A stretch of DNA of 18,795 bases from JBPBPI01 sp050954885. GTDB lineage: Bacteria; Pseudomonadota; Alphaproteobacteria; Caedimonadales; Caedimonadaceae. Under the pieces are notes generated by a model. That model was not told where the DNA came from and made no database searches. It saw nothing but the letters and a program-made list of their open reading frames with translations. The position numbers were made by a program, and so were the translations under genes. The DNA lies in the NCBI GenBank assembly GCA_050954885.1, contig JBPBPI010000016.1, forward strand, positions 1 to 18,795, written 5' to 3'. Shown here piece by piece: positions 15,464 through 18,795 of this stretch. How positions within the stretch are numbered: the first letter of the stretch is position 1; each line of letters starts with the position of its first letter.

Positions 15464-16281
15464 AAACGTTTGAAGATAATATTTTAAGTATTTATAAAGA
15501 TAGGGGCAAGACTTGGCTATCTAAATTACCAGAAGTTGTATCAGCAGCTGCACAGACCTATGGCTTATCTGATTTAACGCCAGTTGGTAATTTAAGTCAT
15601 AATTATGTTCTGTCAGGATTTCAGAAAACACAACCTATTATCTTGAAATTAGGGCTAGACGTTGAAGGAATAATGCGTGAAGCGGCTGCTTTAAAAGCAT
15701 TTTCCAATTTTGGTACTGTAAACGTTTTTGAAAAAAATGATGGCCTACTTCTTTTAAGGCGCGCTGTTCCTGGTATCTCTTTAAAAAACCATACCTCATC
15801 ACATGAAGCTATTTCTATAATTTGTCGAATGATGAAAAAGTTACATCAAGCAGATATACCTCAAGATGTATGTTTTCCCCACATAAATGATTGGTTGAAG
15901 ATTCTGGACCAGGAATGGAACATCCCTACTTCTTACTTACGAAAAGCAAGGCAACTTCGAGATCAATTGACTATTGGATCAAGTCCATGTGTACTTCTTC
16001 ACGGTGATCTTCATCATGACAACATAATTCAAGACGACCTTGACTGGCTTGTCATTGATCCTAAAGGCGTGATTGGACCTGCCATCCACGAGGTTTGGGC
16101 ATTTATTATAGACATGGAAAAAGATACGCAGTATGTCGCAGATTATTTTAACTATGAAGTTCAAGTTGTTCGGCAATGGTACTTTATACATTTAATACTT
16201 GCAACTTTATGGAACATTCAAGATGGCGTTACACCAAAATTTTTCTTAGATTTAGCTGAGAAAGTTTATCCGATTGTCTAA
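15460..16281 (+). CDS. APH(6)/hydroxyurea-kinase-like phosphotransferase
   Basis: The 273-aa protein matches the streptomycin 6-phosphotransferase/hydroxyurea kinase family. ILKLG carries the ATP-binding Lys (K63). A Glu-containing helix follows (REAAALKAF), then the Brenner-type catalytic loop LLHGDLHHDNII (179-190, D183, N188) and the metal motif VIDPKGVIGP (198-207). The family normally phosphorylates small hydroxylated compounds; streptomycin resistance has not been shown and cannot be inferred from motifs alone. Its ATG overlaps the upstream kinase stop (ATGA), so the two are made from one transcript and may act together. No cognate antibiotic cluster is nearby. Confidence 0.8.
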   Translation: MKTFEDNILSIYKDRGKTWLSKLPEVVSAAAQTYGLSDLTPVGNLSHNYVLSGFQKTQPIILKLGLDVEGIMREAAALKAFSNFGTVNVFEKNDGLLLLRRAVPGISLKNHTSSHEAISIICRMMKKLHQADIPQDVCFPHINDWLKILDQEWNIPTSYLRKARQLRDQLTIGSSPCVLLHGDLHHDNIIQDDLDWLVIDPKGVIGPAIHEVWAFIIDMEKDTQYVADYFNYEVQVVRQWYFIHLILATLWNIQDGVTPKFFLDLAEKVYPIV

Positions 16282-16313
16282 ATGATATGTCTTATCTTCT
16301 TCTTAATTTTTTC

Positions 16314-16328
16314 GAATAAAATTTATTC
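16314..16328. repeat. 15-bp palindrome GAATAAA-A-TTTATTC
   Basis: Seven bases (16314-16320) are the exact reverse complement of 16322-16328 around one A. It lies 33 nt after the phosphotransferase stop and about 40 nt before the proposed promoter of the ABC transporter gene. It could be an operator; as a terminator it is unconvincing because the stem is nearly all A-T and no U-run follows. Confidence 0.35.
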
Positions 16329-16365
16329 TAAAATCTTCTATTAAAAGTTTTATCCAAGGCTATGA

Positions 16366-16395
16366 TTGACTTTTTGCTGGCTTGTATCTTATGAT
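16366..16395 (+). promoter_or_regulatory. Sigma70-like promoter upstream of ABC transporter
   Basis: TTGACT (16366-16371) and TATGAT (16390-16395) are separated by 18 nt, each one mismatch from the consensus. This is the best promoter match seen in any intergenic region here. It would start transcription about 90 nt before the transporter ATG. A second TTGACA at 16420-16425 has no good -10 partner. Confidence 0.5.
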
Positions 16396-16492
16396 CTTAA
16401 ATCAGAAAAATCAATTTTGTTGACAATAATTTGTTATTTACAAAAATATGTGGTTTGTTCTTGTGTATTAATTTATTAAAAGTTCTATATTT

Positions 16493-18289
16493 ATGTCCCA
16501 ATTACCCAAAACGTTAAACAGCTTTCTGCTTTATTTTATAAAAAAACAAAAATTTGGCTTTACCTATATGGCCGTGACCATGGCTATCTGGGCCATTAAT
16601 GAAGCTCTCTATCCTTATTTTGTCAAAATATTGGTCAATGATGTTGAAAAATTAGGACATGGTATTGACTCTCCTTTTCATGCGTTGGCCTTTCCTTTGG
16701 GCGCACTGATGACTTCTTGGCTGATTATGGAACTTGCCATGCGAAGCCTTGGTATTGTTATGATGTACATTTGGCCAAAATTCAGAAAAAATATTCGTGA
16801 AGCAACTTTTAATTATACCCAAGGGCATTCTCACAGTTTTTTTGCCAATAACTTCGCCGGTAATATTGCCAATAAAATTTCTGAACTCCCAAGAGCTTGT
16901 GAACAAATTCTTGGTATTTTCATCATGAGTTTTTTTGCCATTTTACTAACTTTTTTAATTTCCCTTATTATCATTTATCAGGTCAATCCCATTTTTGGTC
17001 ATATTTTGGTTATTTGGGTGATTTTTTTCATGATCCTTACCTTCTTTTACATTGGTCGAATTAATCGTGCTTCTGAATCCCATGCGGAATCTGTGGCTGT
17101 GCTTAATGGTCAAGTGGTTGATAGCCTCAGCGGTATGATGACGGTGCGGCTTTTTGCCCGCGCACGCCACGAGTTAAGTCATTTGGGGCACTACCAAAAT
17201 ATGGAAATGAAAAAATCACGTCATGCGATTTGGATAATTGAAGAGTTGAATATATTCAGAGGTATCTTATCTTTTGCGTTCATCGTGGTGATGTTTTCAA
17301 CTTTGGTTTATGGCTGGAATCAAGGATGGGTTACCCTGGGCGATTTTTCATTAATTGCGATTACCTCATTTAACTTGATGGGTCTTATTTGGCATTGCGC
17401 TTATAATATCACTCATGTGGTTAAAGAAATTGGCATCGTGCAGGCAGCTCTCTCTCTCACTAACAAAGCTCATGATGTTCAAGATGTACCTCATGCTAAG
17501 TCTTTAGAAGTTTATCGTGGTGAAATTGTCTTTGATAATGTGACATTTCAATACAAAAGAAATTCAACCATGTTTGAAAACAAAACAGTTAAAATTGAAG
17601 CGGGACAAAAAGTAGGACTGGTAGGCTTTTCAGGATCTGGTAAATCAACTTTTGCCAATTTGATTATGCGATTTTATGATATTCACAAAGGTCGTATTTT
17701 AATTGATGGTCAAGATATTTCTCAAGTGACTCAAGAATCATTACGTGCACAAATTGCGATGATTCCCCAAGAACCTGTTCTGTTTCATCGAAGTATCATG
17801 GAAAACATCCGTTATGGCCGCCTTGAAGCCACAGATGAGGAAGTTTATGATGCTGCACGTCGTGCCCATTGTGACGAATTTATTCAGCACATGGAAGAAG
17901 GGTATCAAACAATTGTCGGCGAAAGAGGATCAAAACTTTCGGGTGGACAACGTCAAAGGGTTGCCATTGCACGTGCCATTTTAAAAGGTGCCCCCATTAT
18001 TATTTTAGATGAAGCCACAGCTGCTTTGGATTCTGAAACAGAACAACTTATTCAAGAAAGCTTTCATAATCTTACCAAAAATTCAACAGCCCTTTTAATT
18101 GCACATCGTCTATCGACTTTGAAAGATATGAACCGAATTCTTGTCTTTTATAAAGGTGAAATTGTTGAAGATGGATCTGTTGATGAATTGTTAAATAAAG
18201 GTGGACATTTCGCCAAGCTTTGGCAAACACAAACGGGCGGATTGCTGCCAGAAAATGATGAAGAATCTGAGATATTAACAACAATTTAA
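16493..18289 (+). CDS. ABC-B exporter half-transporter (MsbA/MDR-like)
   Basis: The 598-aa protein fuses a six-helix transmembrane domain (about 20-310) to a nucleotide-binding domain (340-575). The ATPase motifs are Walker A GFSGSGKS (378-385), Q-loop Q426, signature LSGGQ (482-486), Walker B IIILDEA (502-508) and H-loop H538, all intact. Such proteins act as homodimers or heterodimers exporting lipids or drugs; MsbA-type lipid export or drug efflux cannot be separated by motifs. No partner half-transporter is adjacent, so a homodimer is likely. No ribosome site is obvious before the ATG. A sigma70-like promoter lies upstream, and a truncated protease gene follows after 19 nt. Confidence 0.92.
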   Translation: MSQLPKTLNSFLLYFIKKQKFGFTYMAVTMAIWAINEALYPYFVKILVNDVEKLGHGIDSPFHALAFPLGALMTSWLIMELAMRSLGIVMMYIWPKFRKNIREATFNYTQGHSHSFFANNFAGNIANKISELPRACEQILGIFIMSFFAILLTFLISLIIIYQVNPIFGHILVIWVIFFMILTFFYIGRINRASESHAESVAVLNGQVVDSLSGMMTVRLFARARHELSHLGHYQNMEMKKSRHAIWIIEELNIFRGILSFAFIVVMFSTLVYGWNQGWVTLGDFSLIAITSFNLMGLIWHCAYNITHVVKEIGIVQAALSLTNKAHDVQDVPHAKSLEVYRGEIVFDNVTFQYKRNSTMFENKTVKIEAGQKVGLVGFSGSGKSTFANLIMRFYDIHKGRILIDGQDISQVTQESLRAQIAMIPQEPVLFHRSIMENIRYGRLEATDEEVYDAARRAHCDEFIQHMEEGYQTIVGERGSKLSGGQRQRVAIARAILKGAPIIILDEATAALDSETEQLIQESFHNLTKNSTALLIAHRLSTLKDMNRILVFYKGEIVEDGSVDELLNKGGHFAKLWQTQTGGLLPENDEESEILTTI

Positions 18290-18308
18290 TTTTAAAATTT
18301 ATGATTAA

Positions 18309-18734
18309 ATGATTTTAAAAAAACTACCTTCTTATATTGTTGATAACACATTATTTTCTGTTTTATATAAAGGCTACTCTCAATCTAAAAGCTTAAGATT
18401 ACGCTATACACCAAATGGCAAAGATATTTTAATTACAGGACCCAAAATTTTTTCTCAAAAAAAAGTTGATGCTTTTTTAAAAAATTCGTCTTCATGGTTA
18501 TCTCTTCACAAACCCATGCTGTTAACATTTTATGACTTAAAAGATGGCACCATTTTTCCATTTTTTGGCGAAGATTTAACACTTCGATATCATCAATTCT
18601 CACGTAAAAGTGTTTTGAAAGAAGAAACTATTTTTCATATCATGAATTCATCAACTGATTTTAAAGATCAACTTCGTTCATGGATTAAAAAAGAATCTAA
18701 ATTAACCCGAGTTGCGTTTAAGGATTCAAATTAA
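18309..18734 (+). pseudogene. YgjP-like/DUF45 metallopeptidase, C-terminally truncated
   Basis: Residues 1 to about 132 match the N-terminal half of YgjP-like (DUF45, SprT-related) zinc peptidases: a basic beta-rich start, KKVDAFLKNSSSWL (51-64), DGTIFPFFGEDLTLRYH (79-95) and LRSWIKKESKL (122-132). Full members are roughly 230 aa and then carry an R-W-G-S-C motif and the HExxH zinc site. Both are absent: the frame ends after a foreign-looking RVAFKDSN tail at 141 aa. The stop lies 14 nt inside an opposite-strand frame that enters from the right. Loss of all catalytic residues means it should be inactive. An insertion near 18705 is the simplest explanation. Confidence 0.75.
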
Positions 18735-18795
18735 GGATGCTTTCTAATGATGGCTTATCATCTCTGAGTTGGTAATTGATCAATCCGGCCATCAG
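18718..18795 (-). CDS. C-terminal end of an opposite-strand gene, probably a transposase
   Basis: Reading leftward from the window edge, one frame is open for 25 codons and ends at TAA (18720-18718). Its peptide ends QLRDDKPSLESILNLNP and has the residue mix of a real protein. It begins exactly where the YgjP-like gene loses its homology, which suggests the end of an insertion sequence. The ending resembles DDE transposase tails in a general way, but I cannot assign a family from 25 residues. An ordinary neighbouring gene remains possible. Confidence 0.4.
   Translation of the reverse strand: MMAGLINYQLRDDKPSLESILNLNP

Noticed and set aside
15460..16281. Calling this a streptomycin resistance gene
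   Set aside because: Family motifs are present, but substrate cannot be read from them and many relatives have no shown resistance role.
16282..16344. 20-codon hydrophobic ORF directly after the phosphotransferase stop
   Set aside because: It has no ribosome site and its length is expected by chance in AT-rich DNA.

Overview
This window looks like an AT-rich, probably host-associated alphaproteobacterium. The taxonomic reading is inference, based on the fabD-fabG-acpP-fabF-mltG order, a bacterial ELM1-family protein, a nucleoside importer and strong A+T bias between genes. A Holosporales- or Rickettsiales-like lineage would fit. Both ends of the window appear to lie in or beside mobile DNA: an IS630-type transposase N-terminus at 1-55 (minus), and at the right end a protease-like gene that loses its catalytic half where an opposite-strand reading frame begins.

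Left part (206-8934, plus strand) is housekeeping. It starts with the recombination and replication cluster dnaX-ybaB-recR. An APC amino-acid/polyamine-type transporter follows, overlapping by ATGA the fatty-acid synthesis cluster fabD-fabG-acpP-fabF. The last gene is mltG, which overlaps the end of fabF. Together these supply the clamp loader, recombinational repair, malonyl-ACP production, chain elongation and reduction, the carrier protein and glycan-strand termination.

Middle part (9022-14124) is a mosaic of short operons. apaG (plus) converges on an nfeD-like/qmcA-like membrane pair (minus) with overlapping stop codons. An AT-rich gap of about 490 nt precedes a NupC-type nucleoside transporter (plus). 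A hairpin separates that gene from the minus-strand pair greA-ELM1.

Right part (14222-18795) is the most accessory-looking. It holds a possible 55-codon ORF, then two overlapping kinase-fold genes (a eukaryotic-like protein kinase and an APH(6)/hydroxyurea-kinase-like phosphotransferase). A good sigma70-like promoter leads into an ABC-B exporter half-transporter, and last comes a YgjP/DUF45 metalloprotease-like gene that is cut short. The kinase pair is the best candidate for an undescribed small system. Nothing here is a recognisable CRISPR, toxin-antitoxin or phage-defence locus. No rRNA or tRNA gene was seen.
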